In this document: positions 1-11,604 of the stretch, piece by piece
Layout of the letters: each line of letters begins with the position of its first letter
Position numbering within the stretch: the first letter of the stretch is position 1
DNA from: Semisulcospira habei
Lineage: Eukaryota > Mollusca > Gastropoda > Semisulcospiridae
Reading direction: 5' to 3'
DNA: 64,000 nucleotides
Assembly: GCA_036245525.1 (NCBI GenBank)
Contig: BTPG01000001.1
Location: 176,253,664 to 176,317,663, forward strand
The notes under the pieces: model-generated
Told to the model about the DNA's origin: nothing
The model's database searches: none
What the model saw: the letters and a program-made list of their open reading frames with translations, nothing else
Program-made: the position numbers and the translations under genes

Positions 1-242
1 CGCCATGTACACAGTGAGGAATTTGATGTTTCACATCACTCATCCCAAAGGGTTACAGCCTCTTCCACAGCTGACTGTTTTTATTCCACACAGTCTCTTC
101 CAGGGCTGACTGTTTGATGGGAGTATATAGTATATCCAAAACTTGCAAAAATGAATTAATTATTATTCCAAAAAACTGAAGAGGTACAATGCTGGATTAT
201 GAACTCATCCAATGTCTGTTTCGAAGCTAGCTATATCCAAAC
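1..242. other. unassigned edge region
   Basis: No gene recognised. A short imperfect direct duplication is visible at 59-80 and 94-115 (both read TCTTCC..GCTGACTGTTT). A frame starting at 4 stays open for about 35 codons but matches nothing I know. Confidence 0.5.
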
Positions 243-258
243 TTCCAAGTGAATAGAA

Positions 259-536
259 AAACAGAAGATAGTGGTAGAAAACCCTTTAACTCATTCTACC
301 CCATCACCGAAATCCCTAAATTTTGCTGTTGTCCTCTGAAGACTGCATTGCAGTGCAGGACACAGATCGACCATGATAGTTCAAGGGTGATGCCAGAAGC
401 TATTCTGGTATCACCCTTGAACTATCATGGTCGATCTTTATCTTGCTGTGGTGTGTCTGGGGTAGAATGAATTAAAATAGAAACAAGGAACAACGTTTCT
501 TTCACAGGAAACCCTAGCGGCAACAGTTTTACTACA
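259..536 (+). mobile_element. insertion with 16-bp direct repeats
   Basis: The sequence TTCCAAGTGAATAGAA occurs at 243-258 and again at 537-552, immediately on each side of this 278-bp segment. The paralogous locus near 2095-2115 has a single diverged copy and no insertion. This fits a target-site duplication, or else a small duplication. The segment carries the palindromic MITE at 290-471. I do not recognise the 30 bp before or the 60 bp after the MITE. Confidence 0.5.
290..471. mobile_element. TTAA-flanked palindromic MITE, copy 1
   Basis: TTAA stands at 286-289 and 472-475. The ends are inverted: 291-302 pairs with 459-470 (CATTCTACCCC type). In the middle is a 35-bp stem: 364-398 pairs with 403-437 with one G:U and a 4-nt loop. 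TTAA flanks and short TIRs are what piggyBac-type non-autonomous elements show; that assignment is inference. A second member at 20291-20491 has the same architecture and related arms. No coding capacity. Confidence 0.7.
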
Positions 537-661
537 TTCCAAGTGAATAGAACAAAAATTATGGACTCAAATGTGGTTCAATTGACTTTCTATAAGCGGT
601 CTTCTTAAAACAAACTGTCAGAGAGAGAGCTTTGTGTCAATTCATGTATAACAGGTACATG

Positions 662-1899
662 TACAGCACCCCCATCTCCCTCTCTGTCTCGGCCAAAAAC
701 CTTGGCGTTATCCTCGATTCCTCTCTTTCCATGACCAGCTTTGTTTCCGCCACAGCCCAGGCATGCTACTTCCACCTCCGCCGCATCAGTCAGATCAGAA
801 AATACCTCACTACCGAAGCTGCGACCAAACTTGCTGTCTCTCTCATCCTATCTCGCATCGACTACTGCAACTCTCTCCTTTCCGGCCTCCCTCACTCCAC
901 CACGTTCACTCTCCAGCGCGTCCAGAACAATGCTGCCCGCCTCGTCCTCAGAAAGAAAAAATCCGACCACATCACTCCCCTGCTCAAACTCCTTCACTGG
1001 CTTCCCCTCCCCCAACGCATCCAATACAAGATTCTGTCTCTCTGCTACAAATCCCTAAACAACTGCGCTCCCGCCTATCTCTCAAACTTACTTCACCCCT
1101 ACACTCCTCCCCGCTCCCTCCGCTCCGCCTCCTACCCCACCCAGGTCTGCCCTGGGGGACTTGGGTGGGGTTAACTACTTTTTAGTTCCCAGGGTCACCC
1201 AGGTCAGCCCCACAGGGTGGGTTTTTCCCTCTATTCTGGGGCATGTGTTTCTGTCTACCCTTGGTCCATTCACCTGTATTTGTCTTTTTAAAACTCTCCC
1301 AACTGTCTGCACTGTCTGTAGCTCTTGATATTGGATGTGTGTTGCTAAATGGTCTTAGCTTTATTTAGGCCCCATGGCGTAGGTTTATGTAACGTATTGG
1401 ACCGGCTGGCGACATACATTCAATATTCTGGGTTTTTTTTTTTTTTTTTTTTTTTTTCACAAGCAGTGCAGGCACGTCCTGAGAAAGCCTTGCTGCTGTC
1501 GGGACGTTAAGCAATGTACAATCTCAATCTCAATCTCCGCTCCGCCTCCGACCCTCTCCGCCTCCACATCCCCCGCACTAAACTCAGCACTTTCGGCCCC
1601 CGCTCCTTCTCAGTATACGGTCCATCCATCTGGAACACTCTCCCACTCTCTCTCCGTCAAAAACACTCTCTCCTCCTTCCAGTCTGCCCTCAAAACTCAC
1701 CTCTTTCAACAGTTCTAGCACTATACCACCACACTCCCCACCCTAAGCAGACTGTCATAATGTTTTTCACTATTTGTGGTTCGCGAGTCGTTGTCTAAAG
1801 CGTGCGATTGCGTGCGCGAGTTGTGAGTGCGCGCTTAGAGTTATAATTATTATAAGATAAGCGCATTATAAATACCGTAATTATTATTATTATTATTTA
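662..1899 (+). mobile_element. CR1/L2-like LINE, 5'-truncated, split by a SINE-like insertion
   Basis: The frame at 662-1132 reads the end of a reverse transcriptase (KNLGVILDSSLSMTSFVSAT, then SRIDYCNSLLSGLP and LLHWLPLPQRIQYKILSL). After the insertion at 1133-1534 it resumes at 1535 (SASDPLRLHIPRTK, GPRSFSVYGPSIWNTLP). The 3' UTR ends with a hairpin (1831-1837 with 1858-1864), ATAAATACCG and (ATT)n. The same subfamily occurs at 35311-39497 (minus) and 50653-50919. The element is 5'-truncated, as LINE copies usually are. Confidence 0.88.
1133..1534 (+). mobile_element. ~400-bp SINE-like retroposon, copy 1
   Basis: It starts TACCCCACCCAGGTCTGCCC and ends GACGTTAAGCAATGTACAAT followed by CAATCT repeats. 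It interrupts the LINE coding frame and is flanked by the 15-bp duplication CTCCGCTCCGCCTCC at 1118-1132 and 1535-1549. The intact LINE at 35.6 kb has this site once. An internal T-run lies at about 1434-1457. Close copies are at 33788-34179 and 48268-48645. I see no pol III box A/B pair, so it may be the 3' end of an unknown LINE rather than a true SINE. Confidence 0.85.
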
Positions 1900-3166
1900 T
1901 GTATGAAGCTTTGCGTCAGTTCAGCAACAATGTGTGTCTAGTGCTTTTACGTCAGCATCACTATGTCGAGAATTCTTCGTTTTGACCTTTTTTCTGTGAT
2001 GAATTATTTTTTTAAGAAAACATTGAATAGGTACATAGCTGTTTCATTGTCTACATCCAACGTTCAATGACTTTCTCGAGCTAGCTATATTCAAAATTTC
2101 AAATGAATATAACACAAATTACGGACTCAAATGCGGGTCAACCGACTTTCTATAAGGGGCATTTTTTTCTCTTTGATCAGTCATCTAATCTAAATATGCT
2201 GAAAAGTACTCTTAAATACATCTTGAAGGATAGTTTCAGACCTGTACATATACAAACACAGGAGAGACATGTGTCCACACACACAGCGCTTCCCGCCAAA
2301 TGTACGTTTAACAGCGTGGTTAGCGTAGCTAGGCATGACGTCATTTTTATCGCGTTACTTCACTATCAGAGTCTGATGTGTGCCCGCTTACATTCGTCAT
2401 TTTCATGCTACGTTTTCAATATGGCAGACAAAAAACTGAAGTGCAGAATTTGGGTACTTTGGTTATATATATACTTTACTATGTGTAGACTAAGTTACAT
2501 GCATCTGTTTCAGTTTTATGTAGACTGGAAAAAAAATGTATCATGCAAGAAAAATGGACCTGTTCTCAATATAACAAAACAGCATTGCAAAATCTTTTTT
2601 TTTTTTCCTCTCATAATATTTGTTGAATTGCAACACACATAGTACAGACTGGCACATGCCTTGCCTTGTGCAGGTTTCTGGTCCATTACTTTATTGGAAA
2701 ATGTAAATAAGTTGGAAAAAAATATTTTTGTAGATTAGTTAATTACTTTGAAAAAGGTCAATGGAGCGCGTGTTTCCATGTAAAAGTGCAACATCCGAAT
2801 TCTGCCTTTGCAGGAACGACTGATATGACACTTAAATCAGAATGGCACGAAAGTGTGTGACAGATGACACAGTTTATGTCATACTTTTAGTCTGAATACA
2901 TTTGACATCCCCAAATATCGCTTCCCTGAGCAAATAAAAAATTGTGCCATGTTCATTTCACAGTTGGATGCAAAATCTGGTACTGCATCAGACAAATGGA
3001 TTTCACAATCATGAAAGTGACTTGCACGAAATGTTCTGTCTTGGACCTGCTTTGAATTCTGATGGTATTCATATCAGATTTGTGCTTATGGAAACGCAGC
3101 TTTAATTTGGCCTCAAGCTGGAGTGGCCCTCCAGTTGGTACAGCTCCTGCTAGCATTGCTGTCCAG
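1900..3166. other. non-coding, probably intronic or upstream TDP2 sequence
   Basis: AT-rich sequence holding duplicated unit A2 (2072-2160). Open frames such as 2103-2642 have no recognisable domain and skewed composition. No upstream TDP2 exon could be identified here. Confidence 0.4.
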
Positions 3167-3373
3167 ATCCTGTGTGTACACTGTCATGTTACCAATGTGC
3201 AGAGTGTGGTGAAGGGAGTGCCCATGATGCTAATCACATCCCATCTGGAGAGCACCAGGACCCATGCTGCAGAACGCATGAGACAACTCACAGCAGCTTT
3301 CAAGCAAATGTCTGAGGCTCCAGCAGATCGAACAGTTATTTTTGGTGGTGATCTTAACCTGAGAGACAAAGAG
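3167..3373 (+). CDS. TDP2: tyrosyl-DNA phosphodiesterase 2, internal exon (partial gene)
   Basis: TDP2 is a Mg2+-dependent nuclear phosphodiesterase of the exonuclease-endonuclease-phosphatase fold that removes trapped topoisomerase II from 5' DNA ends. This exon translates to ILCVHCHVTNV.., then the family motif ITSHLEST, then HAAERMRQL, and ends with FGGDLNLRDKE, which holds the catalytic Asp and Asn of the GD-NLRD motif. The acceptor is ..GCTGTCCAG/ATC and the donor GAG/GTGAGG, leaving phase 0. The next exon is at 16239, where translation continues without loss. The upstream exons carrying the N-terminal UBA region and the QE motif are not visible in 1-3166 and probably lie outside the window. 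The exact acceptor is inferred from the splice consensus. Confidence 0.85.
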
Positions 3374-4210
3374 GTGAGGTATTTCCCTAAGAAGTAATAC
3401 GCAACTTAACTCTTTGTTGGTGTAGCAGTGATACCATTGTCAACACATCAGCAATATATCTGCAATGATTTCAGAACTATTTGCTAAGCTGACTAAGGTC
3501 TAAGGGAAGGAACCCTGTATTTTGTTTGAAAGCCTAGGCTGTCTAGACTGAATTCACACTTGAATAGGTTTGCAGGAGGTTGGAATGTGTACCTCGTGAA
3601 GCGCCAGCTATGATCTGTGACTAAAAACTTTTTGGGAACAGCCATTTGTAAGGGTATTTCACAAGTGTAAATCTAAGATACATGTTTTGTATGCATATTT
3701 AATACATTTCTTTTAAAGGTAGAAACATTAAATTTGTTAATGATATACTTGTCTGAATCGAAAAAATATTTTTCCGCATTTTACAAAACGTGTCACCAAC
3801 TGATGCAGTAGAGATGAAACATGCATCTTCAAAGCGTTAATATTGCATGTGTGTCACAAATGATTATATTTTGACATTTTAGTTTTCTCAAAACTACTTT
3901 GAACTTAAAAAGAGTTTGGTACAGATATATGATGATGAAGCCTCTTTGAACCTTCTAATTTGTTTGATCATTTTGAAAAAGAGGTTGAAAAATGTATGGA
4001 AAGTGCCTAATTTAACAAATATTCAGTTTGTATACAAACTTTCACCACCTGCTCAATCAAACTTGCCACAATGTTTAACCTTGCAGCAGTTGTGCATGGT
4101 GCTATTGGTGACCTGCAACATATTTTAGGTGTAAAGTTAGAAGGGGAAGAAGTAAGTGTTGCACGTCACCTGTCTGAACATGTGCAACCTTGTGAAGACG
4201 GTAAAAACCT

Positions 4211-4400
4211 GTGACAATGAGAAACACTGCTTCACTATGGTCTGAAGGTCAAGCTGAAAGAGAAGGAAGATGCATACAAGAGCAAGGACTGGGGCCTGTA
4301 CAAGAAAGCCAAGTAGGGGGCTCTGGGCTATACATGGTGCCAAGATGGAGTACAGGCGTAAGGCTAGAGCAGCAGTTCCAGTCTAACAATGCTAAAGAGG
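4211..4400 (+). mobile_element. LINE remnant (endonuclease-RT linker)
   Basis: One frame reads KLKEKEDAYKSKDWGLYKKAK and, after a shift, KMEYRRKA. This resembles the charged linker between the endonuclease and reverse transcriptase of CR1-type LINEs. It is short and frame-broken, so the assignment is weak. Confidence 0.35.
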
Positions 4401-4442
4401 CGCAGGCATACAGTTTATCATATTGAATAAAGACGTGTTTTA

Positions 4443-4808
4443 AATAATAATAATAATGAGGATTTATACGGCGCCTATACCTGGTAAGATGCTCTAGGCG
4501 CCGTACATACGAACAAGAAAAATATTGCACAAAAGGTGACAAAACCAAAGCCACATGTACAAATTACACAGAAGAACAGAAAATGACTAAATACATGAAC
4601 ACTGATAATCAAGATGGGTTTTAAGACAGAGTTTAAAACTGGCACTGGACTCATTGTGTCTCAAGGATTTAGGAAGATCATTCCAGACTGATGGACCCTG
4701 GTAAGAAAAAGATCTCTGTCCAAATCCTTTAGTCATTACTGTAGGAATCCAAAGCATTTTATTGTCAGACGAACTGCACAATTGCCTCGAAGGGATATAA
4801 CAGTGAAG
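4443..4808 (-). mobile_element. CR1/L2-like LINE 3' end (second subfamily)
   Basis: The minus frame reads LLHCYIPSRQLCSSSDNK, then GQRSFSYQGPSVWNDLPKSL and SASFKLCLKTHL, the usual extreme C terminus of CR1-group ORF2. The 3' UTR has an 11-bp perfect hairpin (4467-4477 with 4495-4505), then ATAAATCC and (ATT)n. It abuts I-group LINE copy A at about 4808. The fused frame running to 4883 is an artefact, since its first residues are antisense to copy A. Confidence 0.85.
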
Positions 4809-4837
4809 GAGCTCTGCGTCAAACTCAAATAACAACT

Positions 4838-5398
4838 TTGTGTATACTTTCAGTGCTGCAGTGGCAGGCAAGCGCCCCACCAAAGACTTCTCTTGTCAAA
4901 CCCCAACTTCTTGGCTGGGCTCGGATCCTCTCGCCCCTGGAGAGTAACCCTCCTCCGGTGGTGATGAGGAGCCAGGGAACGCAGAAGGCGGACGCTGCCG
5001 GTCCGGTGGCACCGCCTTCTGCTGCCCCTAAGCCTCAGCCCCCACCCAAACCTGTCAATCTTACTACAAAGGCTTCTGGCTCTGGTCAGCCTTCTAAGGC
5101 CGCCAACTCTGGCGGCAGGAACGCTGCCCCGGCCCAGAAGTCTAAGAAAGTTACGGGACCGCTGTGCGTACGGGCCCAGAAGGGGGACACAGATGTCCCC
5201 CTTCAAAACAAATATGCTGCTTTGGAGGAGCAGATGGAGGGGGTGGAGGTTGTCGTAGCTGGTGCTGCGGCAGCTTCTCCCCCCTCATCTCCGAGGAACC
5301 AAAGGAGGCCCGGGAGTCGACCCCCCTCTGTTTCTTCGACTCCTTCCAAGGCACAGGAAAAGGGGGGAAGGAACTTTTCTCCTACACATAAAACCTAA
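4838..5398 (+). pseudogene. I-group LINE ORF1 (gag-like), C-terminal part
   Basis: ORF1 proteins bind element RNA to form the ribonucleoprotein. Only the region after the zinc knuckles remains: a low-complexity segment rich in Pro, Ala, Ser and Lys (VAPPSAAPKPQPPPKPV), then GDTDVPLQNKYAALEEQMEG, which is conserved in copies C, D and E. It ends TAA just 4 bp before the ORF2 start. The N-terminal part and CCHC knuckles seen in copies C and E are missing, and the first residues belong to the truncated 5' junction. Confidence 0.8.
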
Positions 5399-5400
5399 CC

Positions 5401-8400
5401 ATGTAGTCTCTGCTTCAGTGGAATTGTCGTGGTTTTCACACCAACTTTGAAGAATTACGCCTTCTAGTCAAGTCCTATAACCCCTCGGTAATATCTCTTC
5501 AGGAGACTTACCTGAAGACTTCTGACCCTGTCTCCTTTAATGGTTTTAATGCTATCCATAAAGGTTCTGATTCGGAGAGATGCTCGGGTGGAGTGGCTCT
5601 TCTCATTAGCAACCAGTTTTTATGTAGCCCCGTTAGTGTTGACACCTGTCTTCAGGCTGTCGCAGCTTGGGTTACCTTAAAGAAGACTATAACCATATGC
5701 AGTATTTATCTGCCACCATCCCTGCGGGTCTGTTGTAATGATTTTTTTAATTTAGTAGATCAACTGCCCCCTCCCTTTATTCTCATGGGGGATTTTAACC
5801 GTCGCGCTCACCTTTGGGGTAGTGACCACTATGATGGCAGAGGTCAGATGTTAGATGATGTTTTTTCTCAACTTAGCCTATGTGTCTTTAACGATGGTTC
5901 ACCTACATACTCTAACCCAGGTTCAGGATCTATTTCTGTTCTAGACCTCACTGTGTGTGATCCTTCTCTCATGCTGGATTTTGACTGGAAGGTTCACGAT
6001 GACCTGTGTAGTTGTGACCACTTCCCAGTAGTCCTGTCATCGGTCAGCTGTGGGGAGGATCCGCCGGGGGGGCGCTGGAATCTCAAGAAAGCTAAATGGC
6101 CTCTGTTCACCTCCCTCTGTCAGTCTCATATTACAGAGGAGGTGGTCATGTCAGCTGAAGAACCTGTTTCTTCTTTTACTACTATTTTGTTGGACGTAGC
6201 GGGTGAAACCATCCCTAAAACTTCCGCATCAGTCCCTCGGAAGCCGAGAGTACCATGGTTCAATGAGGAGTGCCGCAAGGCCCAAAAAGCGCGCAAATCT
6301 GCTCAGAGACGTGCTTTCCGTAATCCGTCGCAAGTGAATATTTTAACCTTTAAAAGACAGAGGGCGAAAGCCCGTTACATCTTTAAACGTGAATGCCGTA
6401 CTTCCTGGAGACGCTTCGTCTCATCTTTAACTTCTCGGACTCCGTCCCAGAAAGTCTGGAGGGCTGTTCGAAGAATATGGGGCAGGGGTGGCTCGGCTTC
6501 TGTCGGCCATCTTAGAGATGGTGCCAGCTTGGTCACAGATAAAAAGCTGTGGCCAATTTGCTTGCCTCCACCATTGCCCATAATTCTTCAACAGAGCATT
6601 ATTCACCCTTCTTCCAGAGAGAGAAGGAGAAGCGAGAGTCTCGTATTTGTGATTTTAAGTCCGATAACTCAGAAGACTATAATGCCCCTTTTACATTATC
6701 CGAATTGCAGCAAGCCTTGCAGAAATGTAATGACTCTGCTGCTGGCCTAGATACCATCCACTATCAATTCCTAACGCATCTGCCTGAGAGGTTATTCCTT
6801 GTACTTCTCAAGGCCTTTAACCATATCTGGAGAACTGGTCATTTTCCGCCGTCTTGGCACCAGGCTGTGGTTGTACCAATCCCCAAGCCGGGTAAGGATC
6901 CTTCCGACCCGGGCAACTACCGGCCTATCGCTTTGACATCATGTTTATGTAAAACTATGGAGCGCCTGGTCAACGCCCGCCTGGTGTGGCATCTTGAATC
7001 ACAGGGTCTCCTCACAGACCTCCAGTGCGGTTTCCAGCGCTTCCATAGTACAACTGACCATTTAGTCCGCTTTGAATCATTTGTTCGAGATGCTTTTGTC
7101 AACAAGCAGCATGTCTATGCAATTTTCTTCGATCTTGAGAAGGCATGTGACACTACCTGGAAGTATGGCATAATGTCTGATTTGTTGGACATGGGTTTTA
7201 AAGGGCACCTGCCCGTTTTTATTCACAATTTTTTGACTAACCGGTCGTTCCATGTCCATGTGGGCTCCACCCTCTCCGACTCCTTTGAACAGGAGATGGG
7301 TGTCCCACAGGGCAGCATTTTATCTCCTGTTTTATTTAGTATTAAAATTAATAACATTGTAAAGGCCGTCAAGGATGATTCTGAATGCTCTTTGTTTGTT
7401 GATGACTTTGCTTTGTGCGCACGTGGTCGAGGACTTGCGTCCCTTGAGAGACGCTTGCAGCTGTGCGTTGATCGCATCCAGTGGTGGATGTCTCTCAATG
7501 GATTCAGGTTCTCGCCCTCCAAGACTGTCTGTGTGCATTTTACTAACCAGATGAAATTTTTTCCAGAACCTAGCCTGAGCATTGCTGGAGTGCCGATTAA
7601 GGTGGCCGAGGAGGCAAAGTTTCTGGGGGTTATCTTTGACAAAAGACTTACCTTCCACAACCATATTAATTACTTAGAACCTCTTGTCAGAAGGCTCTCG
7701 ATGTTCTTCGTGTCGTCGGTCGTACTGACTGGGGTGCGGACCGTACTGTCTTACTTCGACTGTACCGGGCCCTTGTTCGGTCCAAACTGGATTACGGCTC
7801 TGTGGTGTATGGCTCAGCTTCCAAGTCTGTGCTACAGCGTCTGAACACAATTCACCATCAGGGTCTGCGGATATGTCTTGGGGCCTTCAGGACGTCTCCA
7901 GTTCCTAGTCTGTATTCCGAGGCAGGGGAGCCTTCTCTCAAACTCCGCCGCATCCGCGTCATGCTCAGCTACGTTCTGAAACTGAAGGCCATTCCAGACA
8001 ATTCTGCCTATGATTGTGTTTTTAAACCATCCTTTGCAGAGATTTACGATACCCATCCGGGAGCTGTCCATCCACTTTCTTTCCGTGTCCGACCTCATCT
8101 GCAGGCGGCCGGATTGGACCTGGACAGAGTTTCGGAATCCCTTCAACACATCACTCCACCCTGGCTCTTACCAGTTCCAGACATCTTGCTGGACTTGACT
8201 GCCCACAAGAAAGACTCTACTCCACCAGCCATATACCAACAGAGCCTCAATGAACTGCTTTCAATTTTTCCTGGCTATTGTTGCATCTATACCGATGGGT
8301 CAAAGTCTGAGGATGGGAGAGTGGCTGCGACCGCAGTGTCCTCTCGCCATCCTAGACGCCCATTTAAGCACCGCCTCCCAGACCACTCATCTGTATTTAG

Positions 8401-9094
8401 TGCGGAACTGCAGGCGGTTCTGCTGGCACTCGGGCATGCTTATCGATCTAGAGAAAGGAACTTCCTGATTCTGTCTGACTCTCTTTCTGCCGTGCAGGCC
8501 CTTCAGGGCACGGGAAATGACCACCCACTGCTGGTGCAGATTAGAGAGCTCCACGCGGACTTGATGAAGGAATATTATGATATCATTTTTATTTGGGTGC
8601 CAGGGCATGTGGGCATCGAAGGCAACAGGATCGCAGATTCTGCTGCCAACGATGCCCGCAATGACCCTGTCCCTGACACAGAGACTGTTTATAGTGATTT
8701 TAGACATGTGGCTAGTGCGTACATAGCCCGTGAGTGGCAGTCCGAGTGGGACAAAGAGGAAACTAACAAGCTGCTGCATGAAGCCCTTCCTAAGTTGTCC
8801 GACGGTCTACCTTATCGCTGCGGCAGCCGCCGTGAGGAGACTGTCCTGGCTCGGCTCCACATCAGCCACACGTATGTTACGCACTCTTATTTACTTAAAC
8901 AGGAGGAGCGTCCATGGTGTTATGCCTGCGACGAGCAGTACTCTGTTCAACACTTTTTGTTGTCTTGTGCTGATCTAATCGACACAAGGTATAAACATTT
9001 CACGGCAAACTCCTTGAAGGTTTTGTTCCGGGATGTGCCCCCGGACAAGATCTTCAGTTTTCTGAGAGAGTGCCATATTTTTAATAAGATTTGA
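5401..9094 (+). pseudogene. I-group LINE ORF2 (APE endonuclease - RT - RNase H), three lesions
   Basis: ORF2 nicks the target and reverse-transcribes the element. It starts ATG TAG; copy C has ATG TAC, so codon 2 is a nonsense change. Endonuclease motifs are FILMGDFN (about 5780-5800) and CDHFPVV (about 6016), where sister copies have SDHFPVV. A frameshift near 6545 (DKK..VANLL in copy E) moves to the RT frame: FDLEKACDTTWKYGI (motif A), MGVPQGSILSP (motif B), SLFVDDFAL (motif C). A lost C near 7670 (INYLRTSC in copy B) moves to the last frame. RNase H residues are D in YTDGSKS (8294), E in SAELQAV (8405), D in ILSDSLSA and the HVG..ADSAAND end. About 1,230 codons if repaired. Apart from these lesions the protein looks young. 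Confidence 0.9.
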
Positions 9095-9324
9095 GCGTTT
9101 ATAGAGTATGATGTTTCTATTATTTTGACCTTTTTGAGAGTCTTCCGACGTTTTCTTTAAAGGCCTGTGCGACATTTTAGCCTGACATATTTTTTAAGGT
9201 ATATTTACATCATGTCTTAAGACCTTTCTTTTAGTCTGGCTGACCAGATTTTTACCCTTCCCGCCGTGAGATGGCCTTAGTTGCCTGCTCAGCGTTAAAC
9301 CCAAATAACTAACTAATAACTAAC

Positions 9325-11247
9325 TTGTTTGTTGATGACTTTGCTTTGTGCGCACGTGGTCGAGGACTTGCGTCCCTTGAGAGACGCTTGCAGCTGTGCG
9401 TTGATCGCATCCAGTGGTGGATGTCTCTCAATGGATTCAGGTTCTCGCCCTCCAAGACTGTCTGTGTGCATTTTACTAACCAGACGAAATTTTTTCCAGA
9501 ACCTAGCCTGAGCATTGCTGGAGTGCCGATTAAGGTGGCCGAGGAGGCAAAGTTTCTGGGGATCATCTTTGACAAAAGACTTACCTTCCACAACCATATT
9601 AATTACCTTAGAACCTCTTGTCAGAAGGCTCTCGACGTTCTTCGTGTCGTCGGTCGTACTGACTGGGGTGCGGACTGTACTGTCTTACTTCGACTGTACC
9701 GGGCCCTTGTTCGGTCCAAACTGGATTACGGCTCTGTGGTGTATGGCTCAGCTTCCAAGTCTGTGCTACAGCGTCTGAACACAATTCACCATCAGGGTCT
9801 GCGGATATGTCTTGGGGCCTTCAGGACGTCTCCAGTTCCTAGTCTGTATGCCGAGGCAAGGGAGCCTTCTCTCAAACTCCGCCGCATCCGCGTCATGCTC
9901 AGCTACGTTCTGAAACTGAAGGCCATTCCAGACAATTCTGCCTATGATTGTGTTTTTAAACCATCGTTTGCAGAGATTTACGATACCCTTCCGGGAGCTG
10001 TCCATCCACTTTCTTTCCGTGTCCGACCTCATCTGCAGGCGGCCGGATTGGACCTGGACAGAGTTTCGGAATCCCTTCAACACATCACTCCACCCTGGCT
10101 CTTACCAGTTCCAGACATCTTGCTGGACTTGACTGCCCACAAGAAAGACTCTACTCCACCAGCCATATACCAACAGAGCCTCAATGAACTGCTTTCAATT
10201 TTTCCTGGCTATTGTCGTATCTATACGGATGGGTCAAAGTCTGAGGATGGGAGAGTGGCTGCGGCCGCATTGTCCTCTCGCGATCCTAGACGCCCATTTA
10301 AGCACCGCCTCCCAGACCACTCATCTGTATTTAGTGCGGAACTGCAGGCGGTTCTGCTGGCACTCAGGCATGCTTATTGATCTAGAGAAAGGAACTTCCT
10401 GATTCTGTCTGACTCTCTTTCTGCCGTGCAGGCCCTTCAGGGCACGGGAAATGACCACCCACTGCTGGTGCAGATCAGAGAGCTCCACGCGGACTTAATG
10501 AAGGAATATTATGACATCATTTTTATTTGGGTCCCAGGGCATGTGGGCATCGAAGGCAACAGGATCGCAGATTCTGCTGCCAATGATGCACGCAATGACC
10601 CTGTCCTTGACACACAGACTGTTTATAGTGATTTTAGACATGTGACTAGTGCGTACGTAGCCCTTGAGTGGCAGTCCGAGTGGGACAAAGAGGAAGCTAA
10701 CAAGCTGCATGAAGCCCTTCCTAAGTTGTCCGACGGTCTACCTTATCGCTGCGGCAGCCGCCATGAGGAGACTGTCCTGGCTCGGCTCCACATCGGGCAC
10801 ACGTATGTTACGCACTCTTATTTACTAAAACAGGAGGAGCATCCATGGTGTTATGCCTGCGACGAGCAGTACTCTGTTCAACACTTTTTGTTGTCTTGTG
10901 CTGATATAATCGACACAAGGCATAAACATTTCACAGCAGACTACTTGAAGGTTTTGTTCCGGGATGTGCCCCCGGACAAGATCTTCAGTTTTCTGAGAGA
11001 GTGCCATTTTTAAATAAGATTTGAGCGTTTATAGACTATGATATTTCTATTATTTTGACCTTTTTGAGAGTCTTTCGACGTTTTCTTTAAAGACCTGTGC
11101 AACATTTTAACCTGATATATTTTTAAGGTATATTTACATCATGTCTTAAGACCTTTCTTTTAGTCTGGCTGACCAGATTTTTACCCTTCCCGCCGTGAGA
11201 TGGCCTTAGTTGCCTGCTCGGCGTTAAACCCAAATAACTAACTAACT
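9325..11247 (+). mobile_element. I-group LINE copy B, 5'-truncated, tandem to copy A
   Basis: The copy begins inside the RT at the FVDDFALCARG motif and runs through RNase H to the (TAAC)n tail. The frame 9325-10380 reads RT C-terminus and the first half of RNase H, including INYLRTSCQKAL where copy A is frameshifted. A TGA at 10378-10380 replaces the CGA of copy A. The frame resumes at 10381 to 11011. By eye it differs from copy A at only scattered positions. It directly follows the TAAC tail of copy A. Confidence 0.92.
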
Positions 11248-11263
11248 CCTGCTTGTGCTAACT

Positions 11264-11470
11264 TACTAATGGCGGGAATCGCCGTGTGTCCGTCTTCATT
11301 TCTGTGTGCCAGTGTTTGTGGATCAGAGGGTGGGTTAGAGTAGAAGGAGCTGGATTCCTGTCGCTACATGAGCCCAAAGATCGTACTAATGGCGGGAAGC
11401 GCCGTGTGTCCATCTTTATTTGTGTGCACCGAAGTGCGTGTTGATCAGAGGTTGGCTTAGAGAGGAGGGA
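11264..11470 (+). repeat. two tandem ~120-bp units (third copy at 60807)
   Basis: Units start TACTAATGGCGGGAA at 11264 and 11384. Shared blocks are CGCCGTGTGTCC, CTTYATTT and GATCAGAGG. A third single unit is at 60807-60892. Function unknown. Confidence 0.7.
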
Positions 11471-11604
11471 AATGGATCAGCATAATAAGCCTAAAAATAT
11501 GAACAACTCTGAATGTTCCTAAAAAAATATGGTAGACTTTGGGATGAAATCCTCATTTTGTCGTTACATTGCCTTGCTGTCACAAAGGGGCAGCTGATGT
11601 CCTG

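Larger units (their letters stand above)
219..600 (+). repeat. diverged duplicated unit A1 (interrupted), paralogue at 2072-2160
   Basis: The segments 219-258 and 537-600 together match 2072-2160. Shared landmarks are CTAGCTATAT, then ...GTGAATAGAA or ...ATGAATATAA, then GGACTCAAATG and GACTTTCTATAAG. The paralogue at 2072 is uninterrupted, so the 259-536 segment is a later insertion in this copy. The two units flank the LINE at 662-1899, and both are near a similar GCTTTGYGTCARTTCA motif, which suggests an old tandem duplication of the surrounding DNA. Confidence 0.6.
4808..9324 (+). mobile_element. I-group LINE copy A (nearly complete ORF2, truncated ORF1)
   Basis: A non-LTR retrotransposon with ORF1, then ORF2 made of APE endonuclease, reverse transcriptase and RNase H. 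The RNase H places it in the I group (I or Nimb type; not resolved by eye). The 3' UTR ends GGCCTTAGTTGCCTGCTC, AGCGTTAAACCCAAATAAC and a (TAAC)n tail at 9306-9324. It is truncated about two thirds into ORF1 compared with copies C and E. A second, shorter copy follows with no spacer. It sits in sense orientation in the TDP2 intron. Confidence 0.93.

Noticed and set aside
2103..2642. 179-residue open frame
   Set aside because: Skewed, Phe/Lys-rich translation of AT-rich DNA overlapping a repeat; no domain.
4587..4883. single 98-residue protein
   Set aside because: A fusion frame: its first ~15 residues are antisense to I-group ORF1 and the rest is a CR1/L2-like LINE C terminus.
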